In this document: in pieces, positions 12,047-20,056 of the stretch | Position numbering within the stretch: position 1 is the first letter of the stretch | Layout of the letters: each line of letters starts with the position of its first letter | NCBI GenBank assembly: GCA_964610765.1 | Contig: CAZSWS010000049.1 | Span: 1 to 21,761 of the forward strand | Direction of reading: 5' to 3' | Length of the DNA: 21,761 nucleotides | Source: CAZSWS01 sp964610765 | GTDB lineage: Bacteria > Bacteroidota > Bacteroidia > Bacteroidales > Tannerellaceae | Position numbers and translations under genes: made by a program | The notes under the pieces: generated by a model | Told to the model about the DNA's origin: nothing | Database searches by the model: none | The model's input: the letters and a program-made list of their open reading frames with translations, nothing else

Positions 12047-14533
12047 TTATAGTTTTTTAGGAGGATATTGCGCTTCCCACCATTCCGGTTGTTCTTTGAG
12101 CCACTTATCAAACCAAGCAAAAATAGTGTTTGTCCATCGAATGCGTTTGCTATAATCCAAAATGTGATGGTCTTGTCCTTCGACCTGTACAAATTCAGTC
12201 GTTTTGCCTAACAGTTTTAAGGCGGTAAACATTTGAATACTCTCTCCTACCGGCACATTTGTATCAACTGAACCATGTAAAAATAAAATAGGCGTATTTA
12301 CTTTATCAGCATGAAACAGGGGACTTTGCTCTACATAAATATGGCGGGCATCCCAGGGATAACTATTGGCTGCCGCCAACGCATTATACGAATAGCCCCA
12401 GTATCCTTCGCCCCAGTAACTTGTTATGTCACTGATTCCTGCATGTGAGATGGCGGCCGCAAATATATCTGTTTTTGTTTGTAATAGCATAGTCATAAAA
12501 CCACCATACGAAGCCCCTATACAACCAATTTTGGAAGCATCTACAAAGGAATGTTCTTGACAAAACTTCTGCGTACCTTCAATAATCTCATCAGAAGTGC
12601 GTATACCCCATGCATTCACATGGCGCGCTGAAAACTCTTGTCCAAAGCCTATTGCTCCACTGGGTTGAATAACATACACAATATATCCTTGGGCTGCATA
12701 CGCATGATGCGGATATCGACTTTCTAACACGCGGGATACCGGAGTTGTCCCTCCATAGTAGTTAACAATCAGCGGATATTTCTTTTGAGGATCAAAATCA
12801 GCCGGCAGGTAAAAGCGCCCATGAATCGTATCGCCTGCTTCAGCTATAAAGCTCCAATCTTCCACCTTGCCTAAACGCACCCCTTTTAATACCTCGGCAG
12901 ATACATCAACACGGCAAGAGGATTTTTTCTTTTTCGCATCATAGATATGTAGGCGATCAGAGTTAGAAGCTCCTTGCCCATAATATACCATACCCGCCGC
13001 TTGTGTAGGCAAAGAGAAGCCACTTAATACATCTTCCTGAGTAGGAATTGACTTTATTTTCTTTGTGTCCGGATTGATAGTGTATAAATGCACACAGTCT
13101 TTATCGGTTGCCGAGAAGTATATCTGTTTGTCGAATGCATTCCAAACAAACCGCCCTACAGAAGGGTTGAATGCTTTCGTAAGCGACTGACCATGCTGAG
13201 TGTTGGGATCATAAAGGAATAATTGCGTATCACTCATATTCGAAGTCTGTCCATCTGCAATATCCTGTCCGATACCGCCAAAGGCTTCTCCTGACCCACT
13301 CACTAACAACTGAGTAGCATCCGGCGAAAAGCGTACAGAGCCAATAAAAGGCTCTTCACTAAAAATAGTATCTACCTTTCCGGTCTGCAAGTCCATTTGA
13401 AACAAATCGGTTGTTGAAAAAGGTCGCACTGTTAAATCAGATACACGACTAGAGATTAAGACATAACGTCCGTCAGCAGAGATATCTTGTAGGTAGGTAG
13501 AGCGATAACCAAATGTAAGCCGCTGCAACAAGCCTGTTTGCAAATCGTATGCATGCAGAAATACTCGATTTCTCCAACCGGGCTGACGATCTTCCGGATT
13601 CAAGATACGACGGAGATCTGCAGGTTCTGCATCTCCTTTCTCTTGCACCGTAAAGATCAAATAATCTTCCGTAGGAGAAAAAGAGAACCATCCGTCAGGC
13701 AGATTGACGGCTAACACTTCTTCCTGATGTGTCTCAGGGTCAATAGTCAGTAATTCTCGCCCTTGGCTACCCGTCTTTGTATAATAAAGCAAGTTAGAAT
13801 AAGGCATCCAATTGATAGATTGAGGCGTGGTATATAGAACCTCATCTGTATCTTTACTAATTACCTCAGCATAAGATTCCACTTTCCCATCGGGCAACGT
13901 TATTGTATATCTTATATTAATCCATTTCCCGTTAGGAGATAAAGAGGCTGACTGAATGCGTTTTCCCTCCAGCACATCATAAATATCATAGCTTTTCTCT
14001 TGTCCAACTGACAATGCAATCAGGGCATTATCTTTCGACTTAAGGCTTATTTGAAGCGTATCTGCTTGCTGTTTCTCCAACAATCCATTCATGGTTACCA
14101 AGTACCGACGTGACTCAAGTGATAAATCCACATCACCCTTAGCATTTTTCTTCTGCACCTTATCATCCAAGTAAATTTCAGCATGCTTTACTCCGCTTAC
14201 GTTTAATACCGTTTTCGTATAACGATCAGGATGTATATAAAATGATATTGCATAAACAGCATATCCATCTTGCGTATTTTCAATCAACAACTTACCCTCT
14301 GCCGCTTCTTTTATACTTACACCCGGTGATTCAGGAGAAATCCATACCGGAGACTGCAACATTTTTTGTACGGAGAAAGGTTGCTGCTTCACATTCGTAC
14401 TATCTACCTGAAAAGGCATCCTCAGCGAATGAGGTCCGGAAAACAAGTATTTTTGGACAACAACTTCTTGCGCATCCGAAGAAGCACAGAAAAATAACAC
14501 TAGAAAAACTAAAAGAAAATGTCGAATATTCAT
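12047..14533 (-). CDS. Exported S9-family prolyl oligopeptidase / dipeptidyl peptidase-like protease
   Basis: 828 residues. A signal peptide (about residues 1-21, ending SSDA) points to the periplasm. Residues ~180-540 contain repeated beta-propeller-like blades (SASLSPNGKWINI, WFSFSPTEDYLIF, ISADGRYVLISSR, VRFSPDATQLLVSGSG). The C-terminal alpha/beta-hydrolase domain (about 570-820) holds the catalytic serine S675 in GASYGGF, the aspartate D757 in HGSVDTNVP, and the histidine H789 or H790 in EGQDHH. The region before the propeller (22-180) is an extra beta-rich domain I do not recognise. It probably trims peptides taken up into the periplasm; whether it acts as a dipeptidyl- or acylaminoacyl-peptidase cannot be read from sequence. 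It is the first gene of an operon with the metallo-beta-lactamase-fold and VOC genes, and has the best-formed promoter in the window. Confidence 0.9.
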   Translation of the reverse strand: MNIRHFLLVFLVLFFCASSDAQEVVVQKYLFSGPHSLRMPFQVDSTNVKQQPFSVQKMLQSPVWISPESPGVSIKEAAEGKLLIENTQDGYAVYAISFYIHPDRYTKTVLNVSGVKHAEIYLDDKVQKKNAKGDVDLSLESRRYLVTMNGLLEKQQADTLQISLKSKDNALIALSVGQEKSYDIYDVLEGKRIQSASLSPNGKWINIRYTITLPDGKVESYAEVISKDTDEVLYTTPQSINWMPYSNLLYYTKTGSQGRELLTIDPETHQEEVLAVNLPDGWFSFSPTEDYLIFTVQEKGDAEPADLRRILNPEDRQPGWRNRVFLHAYDLQTGLLQRLTFGYRSTYLQDISADGRYVLISSRVSDLTVRPFSTTDLFQMDLQTGKVDTIFSEEPFIGSVRFSPDATQLLVSGSGEAFGGIGQDIADGQTSNMSDTQLFLYDPNTQHGQSLTKAFNPSVGRFVWNAFDKQIYFSATDKDCVHLYTINPDTKKIKSIPTQEDVLSGFSLPTQAAGMVYYGQGASNSDRLHIYDAKKKKSSCRVDVSAEVLKGVRLGKVEDWSFIAEAGDTIHGRFYLPADFDPQKKYPLIVNYYGGTTPVSRVLESRYPHHAYAAQGYIVYVIQPSGAIGFGQEFSARHVNAWGIRTSDEIIEGTQKFCQEHSFVDASKIGCIGASYGGFMTMLLQTKTDIFAAAISHAGISDITSYWGEGYWGYSYNALAAANSYPWDARHIYVEQSPLFHADKVNTPILFLHGSVDTNVPVGESIQMFTALKLLGKTTEFVQVEGQDHHILDYSKRIRWTNTIFAWFDKWLKEQPEWWEAQYPPKKL

Positions 14534-14553
14534 ACCTCAATATTTATTTTCCT

Positions 14554-14584
14554 CAAAGTTATAAATCATCCGTTTGTATACAAA
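14554..14584 (-). promoter_or_regulatory. Promoter of the S9 peptidase operon
   Basis: On the minus strand, TTTG (14584-14581) is followed after exactly 19 bases by TAACTTTG (14561-14554). Both match the Bacteroides -33/-7 consensus with standard spacing. The -7 box is 20 bases upstream of the ATG. Confidence 0.7.
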
Positions 14585-14627
14585 GCCACCAGTCAAAACA
14601 ATCACCCAGCTAAGCGAATAGAGAGAT

Positions 14628-14665
14628 AAAAAAAATCGAACATGTGAAATAAATTCACATGCCCG
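14628..14665 (-). terminator. Rho-independent terminator of the sugar oxidoreductase/isomerase operon
   Basis: On the minus strand a 12-bp stem with two G-T pairs (CGGGCATGTGAA, 14665-14654, with 14648-14637) is followed by an A and a T8 run (14635-14628). It lies 39 bases after the isomerase stop. Confidence 0.88.
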
Positions 14666-14704
14666 ATTCCTTATATACTTTGTAAAGTTATCTTTTTAAA
14701 AATC

Positions 14705-15592
14705 CTATTTCATCAAAGCTTGCTTACAGAATTCAACACATTTACCCACTTCTTTTACCGCATCGGAACCAGCAGGTATATTATATTCCAGTTCGATATC
14801 GCAATAAATAGGCCACTTTTCTTTCTGAATCAACTGTAGTAACTCTCCAACAGGTGTATCTCCTTCTCCAAACGGACGGTTTTTATCAGGATCTGCTGCG
14901 GTCTTTGCTGTTTTATCTTTGATATGAATACTCACAATACGATCATGAAGACGCTTGACTAACTCATTCGGATGAATGCCGGTAGCACCAAAGTAATGTC
15001 CGGCGTCGAAATTTAGCATCACACGAGAACCGTAAGCCAACACACGGTCAAAACTGAAATCAGGATTTCCGGGCTGACCATGGTTATGCAAGATTACATA
15101 TGACTTATGTTTCTCAGCAAATGGAGCCATTTTCTTAGCTGTTTGTTCAGAGATTTCCATCGTTATACCGACAGCACCCAACGCCTTACTGGCTTTAAAT
15201 GCATAGTCTATCTCTTCGTCTGACCAATTGGACTCACCCAACTTCAAAATGTGAATCTTCACTCCTCTGGCATTGAACATCTTCCGAATTTCCTTGAACT
15301 TCTTCATAGGTATAGAGGTTCTCCATTTCCGAATTTCTTCTGCTTTAGCACCCTGTGGGAAGCCTAAATAAGACTCAACTTCACCACCCATCAGCTCAAC
15401 TGAACTGACACCCGATTGAACCGCGTAGTCTAAAATAGACGTTAGCGAGCGATCGGGCATGCTCCGATAGCTATACGTAATTGTACCGACTTGAACTCCA
15501 TTAAATTTAGAGTTTGGTTTTTGTGCATTTCCTGATGCCATACTAACCAAAAAGGCAAGAGTCCAAATCAAGTAAAGCTTGTTTTTAATCAT
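14705..15592 (-). CDS. Exported sugar phosphate isomerase/epimerase-like TIM-barrel protein
   Basis: 295 residues. A Sec signal peptide (about 1-23, ending GNAQ) puts it in the periplasm, unlike cytoplasmic sugar isomerases. The body is a xylose-isomerase-like / AP endonuclease 2 TIM barrel: QVGTITYSYR, VSSVELMGGE (metal-ligand Glu about 66), ILHNHGQ (H169/H171), NFDAGHYFG (D196, H199), VSIHIKDK (H223) and a final CDIELEY Glu. Phosphate binding is doubtful for an exported enzyme; keto-sugar or inositol-type chemistry is more plausible. It is the second gene of an operon, 12 bases after the Gfo/Idh/MocA gene. The export of both products suggests they act on the same sugar. Confidence 0.85.
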   Translation of the reverse strand: MIKNKLYLIWTLAFLVSMASGNAQKPNSKFNGVQVGTITYSYRSMPDRSLTSILDYAVQSGVSSVELMGGEVESYLGFPQGAKAEEIRKWRTSIPMKKFKEIRKMFNARGVKIHILKLGESNWSDEEIDYAFKASKALGAVGITMEISEQTAKKMAPFAEKHKSYVILHNHGQPGNPDFSFDRVLAYGSRVMLNFDAGHYFGATGIHPNELVKRLHDRIVSIHIKDKTAKTAADPDKNRPFGEGDTPVGELLQLIQKEKWPIYCDIELEYNIPAGSDAVKEVGKCVEFCKQALMK

Positions 15593-15604
15593 ATGTAAAT
15601 ACCT

Positions 15605-16939
15605 TTAATATAAAGAATAGGGTTTTCTATATTCATAATCATACAACCTATGAGCTGCAGCTTCAGTATCTTCTCCAAAAGACAAGGTCGCCGGATCCCA
15701 TTTGATAGGACGATTAAGCTCAACCGCCATATTAGCCAAACAGCATAATGTGTTGGTGCTACATCCCACTTCAACCGGAGCAATTGGATTCTTCCGTGAA
15801 CGAACAGCATCAATAAAGTTTTGCATATGTGGAGAACTTACTTCATACTCACCGGCACCAACTTTACTTTCTGCTTTTTTTAGGATAGATGGGTCAGAAG
15901 CTTCAATATATCCTCTGCCTACTTTTATCCACCCATTAGTCCCATTAAAGCTAATACCCTGCCCATTGTTATCATCGCGGTAGGGTTGTTCGGTCATTAT
16001 AATTCCATTTTGATATTTCATCGTGAGATACTCAGCTCCGTTATAGCCTTTTGGTATATATTCGCAAGGTCCCGATCCGTCCATACCAATAGCAGCTTGA
16101 GCAATATCAAACATATGAGCCCCCCAGTCTGCTGTATATCCATTACCCGTTTCACAATACCATCTCCATGCACCCCAAAGTTGCTCGTTCTTATCCGGGT
16201 CTAAAGTTACCGGCGGACAAAGATCCGGGTGATAATGTATTTTAGGGTCGTTTAATGGTCCCATCCATAGATTCCAGTTTAGATTAGCCGGAACAGCTTC
16301 TTCAGGTAAATCTAATGGTTTTGGCGGTTCACCTACCTTCGCATATATTGTTTCAATATGTCCGATAGCACCACTTCTTACAAGCGCTATCGCTTGCTGA
16401 AACTCTTTACCGGAACGTTGCTGGCTACCTACCTGCAACACACGGTTATTAGCACGTACAGCTTTTGCCATCTCAAGTCCCTCCTTTACTGTATAAGCCA
16501 AGGGTTTTTGCACATATACATCTTTACCTTCTTGACAAGCATGAATTACATTCAGCGCATGCCAATGGTCAGGAGTAGCTATAGATATGGCATCAATATC
16601 TTTCCGGTCTAACAAATCTTCATAAAACTCGTACACATCACAACGAGAAGCTACATTGGCTGACTTTTGCCATCCCTCTACCCTTCTTTTAAAGCGCTCA
16701 CGCTTAATAGAATCAACATCACATCCGGCAACAACCTGCACACCGGGACATGGTGTAAAACTACTAAAGTCTGAAAGACCTTGCTGTCCTAATCCTATAA
16801 AACCTAATACAACTCGGTCACTCGGTGCTATACGAACACCTTGAGCGGTCACCCAACTGGGTAATATGGTTAACCCGGCTAAACCTAAAGCTGAGTAACT
16901 CAAAAACTGTCTTCTGTTAATGGTTTTTTTTTCTTTCAT
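15605..16939 (-). CDS. Tat-exported Gfo/Idh/MocA family oxidoreductase
   Basis: 444 residues. The N-terminus INRRQFLSYSALGLAGL carries a twin-arginine motif (R9-R10) before a hydrophobic stretch, so the protein is probably exported folded with its bound NAD(P), as known for glucose-fructose oxidoreductase. A Rossmann fold follows: GLGQQG (G49, G51, G54), CDVD near 73-76, ATPDHWH. The usual EKP motif is QKP here (Q144-K145-P146, VYVQKPLAYT). The catalytic-region DWGAHMFDIA gives D271, H275 and D278. It likely oxidises or reduces a sugar carbon with a tightly held cofactor. It is the first gene of the operon, with a promoter box at 17034-17041 and the isomerase 12 bases downstream. The substrate is unknown. 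Confidence 0.9.
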   Translation of the reverse strand: MKEKKTINRRQFLSYSALGLAGLTILPSWVTAQGVRIAPSDRVVLGFIGLGQQGLSDFSSFTPCPGVQVVAGCDVDSIKRERFKRRVEGWQKSANVASRCDVYEFYEDLLDRKDIDAISIATPDHWHALNVIHACQEGKDVYVQKPLAYTVKEGLEMAKAVRANNRVLQVGSQQRSGKEFQQAIALVRSGAIGHIETIYAKVGEPPKPLDLPEEAVPANLNWNLWMGPLNDPKIHYHPDLCPPVTLDPDKNEQLWGAWRWYCETGNGYTADWGAHMFDIAQAAIGMDGSGPCEYIPKGYNGAEYLTMKYQNGIIMTEQPYRDDNNGQGISFNGTNGWIKVGRGYIEASDPSILKKAESKVGAGEYEVSSPHMQNFIDAVRSRKNPIAPVEVGCSTNTLCCLANMAVELNRPIKWDPATLSFGEDTEAAAHRLYDYEYRKPYSLY

Positions 16940-17033
16940 AGTTATTTAAGTTAGTGTTATTATATAATTAAAGTAATTATCGGTTTTAAGTCTCCTATAA
17001 AATATATCCCTACCTACATTCCAAAGGCTAATA

Positions 17034-17041
17034 CAAAAGTA
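17034..17041 (-). promoter_or_regulatory. -7 box TACTTTTG for the sugar operon
   Basis: Minus-strand match to TAnnTTTG, 94 bases upstream of the oxidoreductase ATG. No -33 TTTG at normal spacing. Confidence 0.4.
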
Positions 17042-17303
17042 TATCTAAAGGGTATATTGATGGTTTAAGTCATACATGGTTAGGTTAACACTTCTTTTAT
17101 AGGGTTTTTGTTTGTCTACAAATATATAAAACTTCATCTAACAAGGGAAGAAAGCAGCCACTTTTATTACTGATAAACAAGTATTTCTGCATGATACTTA
17201 AATTTTGCTCTGCCAATTAATTAACGGAATAGCTATCCAAGAAGCTAAATGAGTAACATTTGCACCGTTTTAACAATATTTAAATACATAAACACTCCTT
17301 CGT

Positions 17304-17318
17304 TACGAATTATTCGTA
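17304..17318. promoter_or_regulatory. Candidate operator of the BlaI/MecI-like repressor
   Basis: TACGAATTATTCGTA is a perfect 15-bp palindrome around one central base. It overlaps the first two bases of the -7 box at 17317-17324. A further half-site TCGTAA lies at 17333-17338, at the likely start of the transcript. Binding by a repressor here would block RNA polymerase. Confidence 0.55.
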
Positions 17319-17324
17319 TATTCG
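17317..17324 (+). promoter_or_regulatory. -7-like box TATATTCG of the repressor/M56 operon
   Basis: It differs from TAnnTTTG only at one base (C for T). It lies 33 bases before the ATG. The same TATATTCG recurs at 19961-19968 before the next gene. Confidence 0.4.
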
Positions 17325-17357
17325 CGTTATAGTCGTAATCAATATATTTAATTAATC

Positions 17358-17723
17358 ATGAAAATAGAAAATCTAACACCACAAGAAGAAGAAGCTATGC
17401 TTCACATTTGGAAAAAAGGGAAATGCTTTATTAAAGATGTTTTGGCTGAATATAAAGAACCGCGTCCTCCATACACAACTATAGCCTCTATTGTGAAAAA
17501 TTTAGAACGTAAAAAATATGTCAAGTCTAAACTGTATGGCAATACGTATGAATACCGTCCATTAATTAAGGAAAAAGATTACAAACGCCTTTTCATGAAT
17601 GAGGTAATCAACAACTACTATGCAAACTCATATAAAGAAATGGTTTCTTTCTTTGCTAAAGAACAGAAGATATCTGCCGACGATTTAAAAGAGATTATTG
17701 AACTGATAGAGAACAACAAATAA
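17358..17723 (+). CDS. BlaI/MecI/CopY-family transcriptional repressor
   Basis: 121 residues, full length for the family. The N-terminal winged helix-turn-helix is clear: LTPQEEEAMLHIWKKGKCFIKDVLAEY, then the recognition region PPYTTIASIVKNLERKKYVKSK with the wing YGNTYEYRPLI (to about residue 70). The helical C-terminus (71-121) would dimerise; it contains VSFFAKEQ, in about the place where BlaI and MecI are cleaved during induction. By family knowledge it represses its own operon and is inactivated through the membrane peptidase encoded 13 bases downstream. A palindrome over its promoter is the likely binding site. No beta-lactamase gene is adjacent, so the regulated response need not be antibiotic resistance. 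Confidence 0.92.
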   Translation: MKIENLTPQEEEAMLHIWKKGKCFIKDVLAEYKEPRPPYTTIASIVKNLERKKYVKSKLYGNTYEYRPLIKEKDYKRLFMNEVINNYYANSYKEMVSFFAKEQKISADDLKEIIELIENNK

Positions 17724-17736
17724 AACACAAAATACC

Positions 17737-19791
17737 ATGGAGCCACTATTACTCTATTTCTTAAAAGTCAATGTGGCGTTAATCTTACTATATGGCTTTT
17801 ACAGGCTGTTTTTCCACAAAGACACCTTCCTAAAGCTTAGACGATTTAGCCTATTGGCATTTTATGCCATCGCCATCAGTTACCCACTGTGCAATTTACA
17901 AGGATTGCTACAAAACAACGAGACCATTACAGAAGTAGTATATGCTTATTCTGTCATGCTCCCTGAGGTAACAGTTGGAGCCACTAAAGCAGCTCCAACC
18001 CTAAGTTTAAACACCCTGTTTTGGGGAGCTTATTTACTGGTATTTATTGGCTTAATGGCTAGTTTCATCACACAACTAGTGAGCATATTTAAGATTAAAA
18101 GCAAAAAACAAAACTACAAAGGAATATCTATACATGTACCGGAGAAGATTGAAACACCTTTTTCTTTCTTTCGTTACATTTTTATTAATCCTAAACTGCA
18201 TTCAGATAAGGAACTGCATGAAATTCTTACACACGAGCAAACACATGCAAATCAATGGCATTCTGTAGATATCATTATTAGCGACTTATTTGCCCGCTTA
18301 TTTTGGATTAATCCATTCTCATGGCTACTAAAACGCGAAGTGCGCCACAACTTGGAATACCTCGCCGATCGTTCAGTCATAACATCCGGACATGATACAA
18401 AAACTTATCAATACCATTTATTGGGGTTGACTAATCAAAAGGCTGCAGCACAATTAATTAATAATTTCAATGTTTTACCACTTAAAAACAGAATAAAAAT
18501 GATGAATAAAAAACCATCACACCATATCAGACGATTCAAATATCTGCTATTCGTCCCATTGGTTGCCTTATTACTGGTTTTCAGTAATATTGAAGTGCTG
18601 GCGCGTGTCTTAATTGAAGACAAAGCGCAAACTGAATATATCAATGAAGCGATTACTTCATTAGAAATACCTGACACCCAGCTAGCAACCAACCCTATCG
18701 ATTATGACCAAGAGCCTCAAAAAGATAGAAAAAAGAAAATTTATCGCGGAGTAGAAGAAATGCCGGAGTTTCCCGGTGGTGAGAAAGATTTGATGAAATT
18801 TTTCAATGAAAACATCAACTATCCGGTTACTGCTGCTGAAAATGGAGTTCAAGGTCGGGTAACTATTGAGTTTGTTGTAAGTGAAACAGGAGAAATAACG
18901 AATGCCAAAGTCATTCAGCCACTAAATCCGGAATGCGATACAGAAGCCTTACGAGTTATTCAGGCAATGCCTAATTGGAAGCCGGGAAAACAAAATGGAG
19001 AAGAAGTAGCCGTATATTATACCATACCGGTCACATTCAAGCTTCAAGGAGACACTTCTAAAAAAGATTCTTCAAAAGAAAAGGCGGTCCAAAAAGAAGG
19101 ACATAAAGTATATCGTGGAGTAGAAAAAATGCCGGAATTCCCCGGTGGAGAAAAAGAACTAATGAAGTTCCTTAGCGAAAACATCCAATATCCCGAGCAA
19201 GCGCTAAAAAGCAACACACAAGGTCGTGTAACAGTTGAATTTGTTGTTACTGAAACAGGAGAAATAACGAATGCCAAAGTCATTCAGAAGTTAAGTCCTG
19301 AAACAGATGCAGAAGCTATACGAGTCATTCTTTCCATGCCAGAATGGAAGCCGGGAAAACAAAATGGAAAAGAAGTATCCGTGTATTATACCCTGCCTGT
19401 TATGTTCAGATTGGAGCCGAGAAAACCTCAAATAGAAAAGGAAGATATCCAAATACAAATTCTAGACAAAGAGCCCATACTTCGTGGAGTCGATGAAATG
19501 CCTCAATTCCCCGGAGGAGATAGAGAGCTGATGAAGTTCATCAACGACAATACGGTTTATCCTACCTCCACAGCAGAAAAGGGAATACAAGGCCGCGTTA
19601 TAGTTGAGTTAGCAATTACCGAAACGGGAGATATAACCGATTTAAAAATCATCCAGTCGCTCGATGAGGAAACGGACAAAGAAGCATTACGTGTTGTTGG
19701 CTTAATGCCTAAATGGAAGCCGGGCAAACAAGACGGGAAAGCAGTAAAAGTATACTACACAATTCCCATAACATTTAAGCTACAAGCATAA
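17737..19791 (+). CDS. BlaR1-like M56 membrane metallopeptidase with three TonB C-terminal domains
   Basis: 684 residues. Four likely membrane segments lie near 2-22, 35-55, 95-117 and 268-286. The zinc motif HExxH is H166-E167-x-x-H170 (THEQTHANQWHS) with the probable third ligand E207 (NLEYLADRS), as in M56 peptidases. After the last membrane helix, where BlaR1 has a penicillin-binding sensor, there are three TonB_C-like domains at about 338-436, 458-559 and 583-682. Each has MPxFPGG, a YP, GRVxxE, ETGxIxxxK, MPxWKPGKQ and a final YYTxPxxFxL. Domains 1 and 2 share a 37-base exact DNA match. The plausible role is a periplasmic sensor that triggers cleavage of the repressor encoded just upstream. 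Alternatively the TonB domains contact TonB-dependent receptors. Confidence 0.92.
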   Translation: MEPLLLYFLKVNVALILLYGFYRLFFHKDTFLKLRRFSLLAFYAIAISYPLCNLQGLLQNNETITEVVYAYSVMLPEVTVGATKAAPTLSLNTLFWGAYLLVFIGLMASFITQLVSIFKIKSKKQNYKGISIHVPEKIETPFSFFRYIFINPKLHSDKELHEILTHEQTHANQWHSVDIIISDLFARLFWINPFSWLLKREVRHNLEYLADRSVITSGHDTKTYQYHLLGLTNQKAAAQLINNFNVLPLKNRIKMMNKKPSHHIRRFKYLLFVPLVALLLVFSNIEVLARVLIEDKAQTEYINEAITSLEIPDTQLATNPIDYDQEPQKDRKKKIYRGVEEMPEFPGGEKDLMKFFNENINYPVTAAENGVQGRVTIEFVVSETGEITNAKVIQPLNPECDTEALRVIQAMPNWKPGKQNGEEVAVYYTIPVTFKLQGDTSKKDSSKEKAVQKEGHKVYRGVEKMPEFPGGEKELMKFLSENIQYPEQALKSNTQGRVTVEFVVTETGEITNAKVIQKLSPETDAEAIRVILSMPEWKPGKQNGKEVSVYYTLPVMFRLEPRKPQIEKEDIQIQILDKEPILRGVDEMPQFPGGDRELMKFINDNTVYPTSTAEKGIQGRVIVELAITETGDITDLKIIQSLDEETDKEALRVVGLMPKWKPGKQDGKAVKVYYTIPITFKLQA
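18748..19044 (+). repeat. TonB_C repeat 1 of the M56 protein
   Basis: It codes for residues 338-436, beginning GVEEMPEFPGGEKDLMKF. It is close to repeat 2 at DNA level: 18882-18918 is identical to 19251-19287. Confidence 0.85.
19108..19413 (+). repeat. TonB_C repeat 2 of the M56 protein
   Basis: It codes for residues 458-559, beginning GHKVYRGVEKMPEFPGG at about 455. It shares several exact DNA stretches with repeat 1, including the WKPGKQNG codons. Confidence 0.85.
19483..19782 (+). repeat. TonB_C repeat 3 of the M56 protein
   Basis: It codes for residues 583-682, beginning GVDEMPQFPGGDRELMKF. It is clearly homologous but more diverged from repeats 1 and 2. Confidence 0.85.
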
Positions 19792-19849
19792 ATCAACTAC
19801 AAGTAACAAGCTTGACAACCAGTTCTCATTTGAAGAAAATATAAACCGC

Positions 19850-19925
19850 ATTTACACAAAGAAAAGAAGCGAACAACGATTATATACACACTCTTTATCA
19901 GCATTTGCTTCTTTTCTTTGTAAAT
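19850..19925. repeat. Long inverted repeat between the M56 and TonB-like genes
   Basis: AAAGAAAAGAAGC (19858-19870) is perfectly inverted at 19907-19919. The pairing extends outward as ATTTACA/TGTAAAT across a two-base bulge, leaving a 36-base loop. It may form an mRNA hairpin 60 bases after the M56 stop. There is no T-run, so it is not a standard terminator. Confidence 0.6.
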
Positions 19926-19960
19926 AGATTCCAAACACTTCTTTTTAGAAACTTTTTACG

Positions 19961-19968
19961 TATATTCG
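19961..19968 (+). promoter_or_regulatory. -7-like box TATATTCG before the TonB_C gene
   Basis: Same octamer and similar surroundings (CGTATATTCGC) as the repressor promoter at 17317-17324. A half-site TTACG precedes it at 19955-19959. It would allow separate, perhaps co-regulated transcription of the following genes, with a leader of about 80 bases. Confidence 0.35.
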
Positions 19969-20056
19969 CTTATGTTGCATTTCCATCCGTAATAAACTAA
20001 ACAGGTGGAAATGGACAAGATACTAGTTTGCGTTTAATCAACATAACTATATATCT

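Larger units (their letters stand above)
16940..17357. other. Divergent regulatory spacer
   Basis: It holds a minus-strand promoter box for the sugar operon (17034-17041), a plus-strand promoter box (17317-17324) and a palindromic operator candidate (17304-17318) for the repressor gene. The sequence around 17254-17262 (TA, three bases, TTTG, then CACCG) resembles a further promoter with one extra base. No gene is seen. Confidence 0.6.

Noticed and set aside
14242..14613. 123-codon plus-strand open frame
   Set aside because: It is antisense to the N-terminal part of the S9 peptidase and its promoter, with no protein-family character.
17358..19791. Beta-lactam resistance regulatory pair (blaI-blaR1)
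   Set aside because: The M56 protein has no penicillin-binding sensor domain and no beta-lactamase or PBP2a gene is nearby. Only the repressor and peptidase parts resemble that system.
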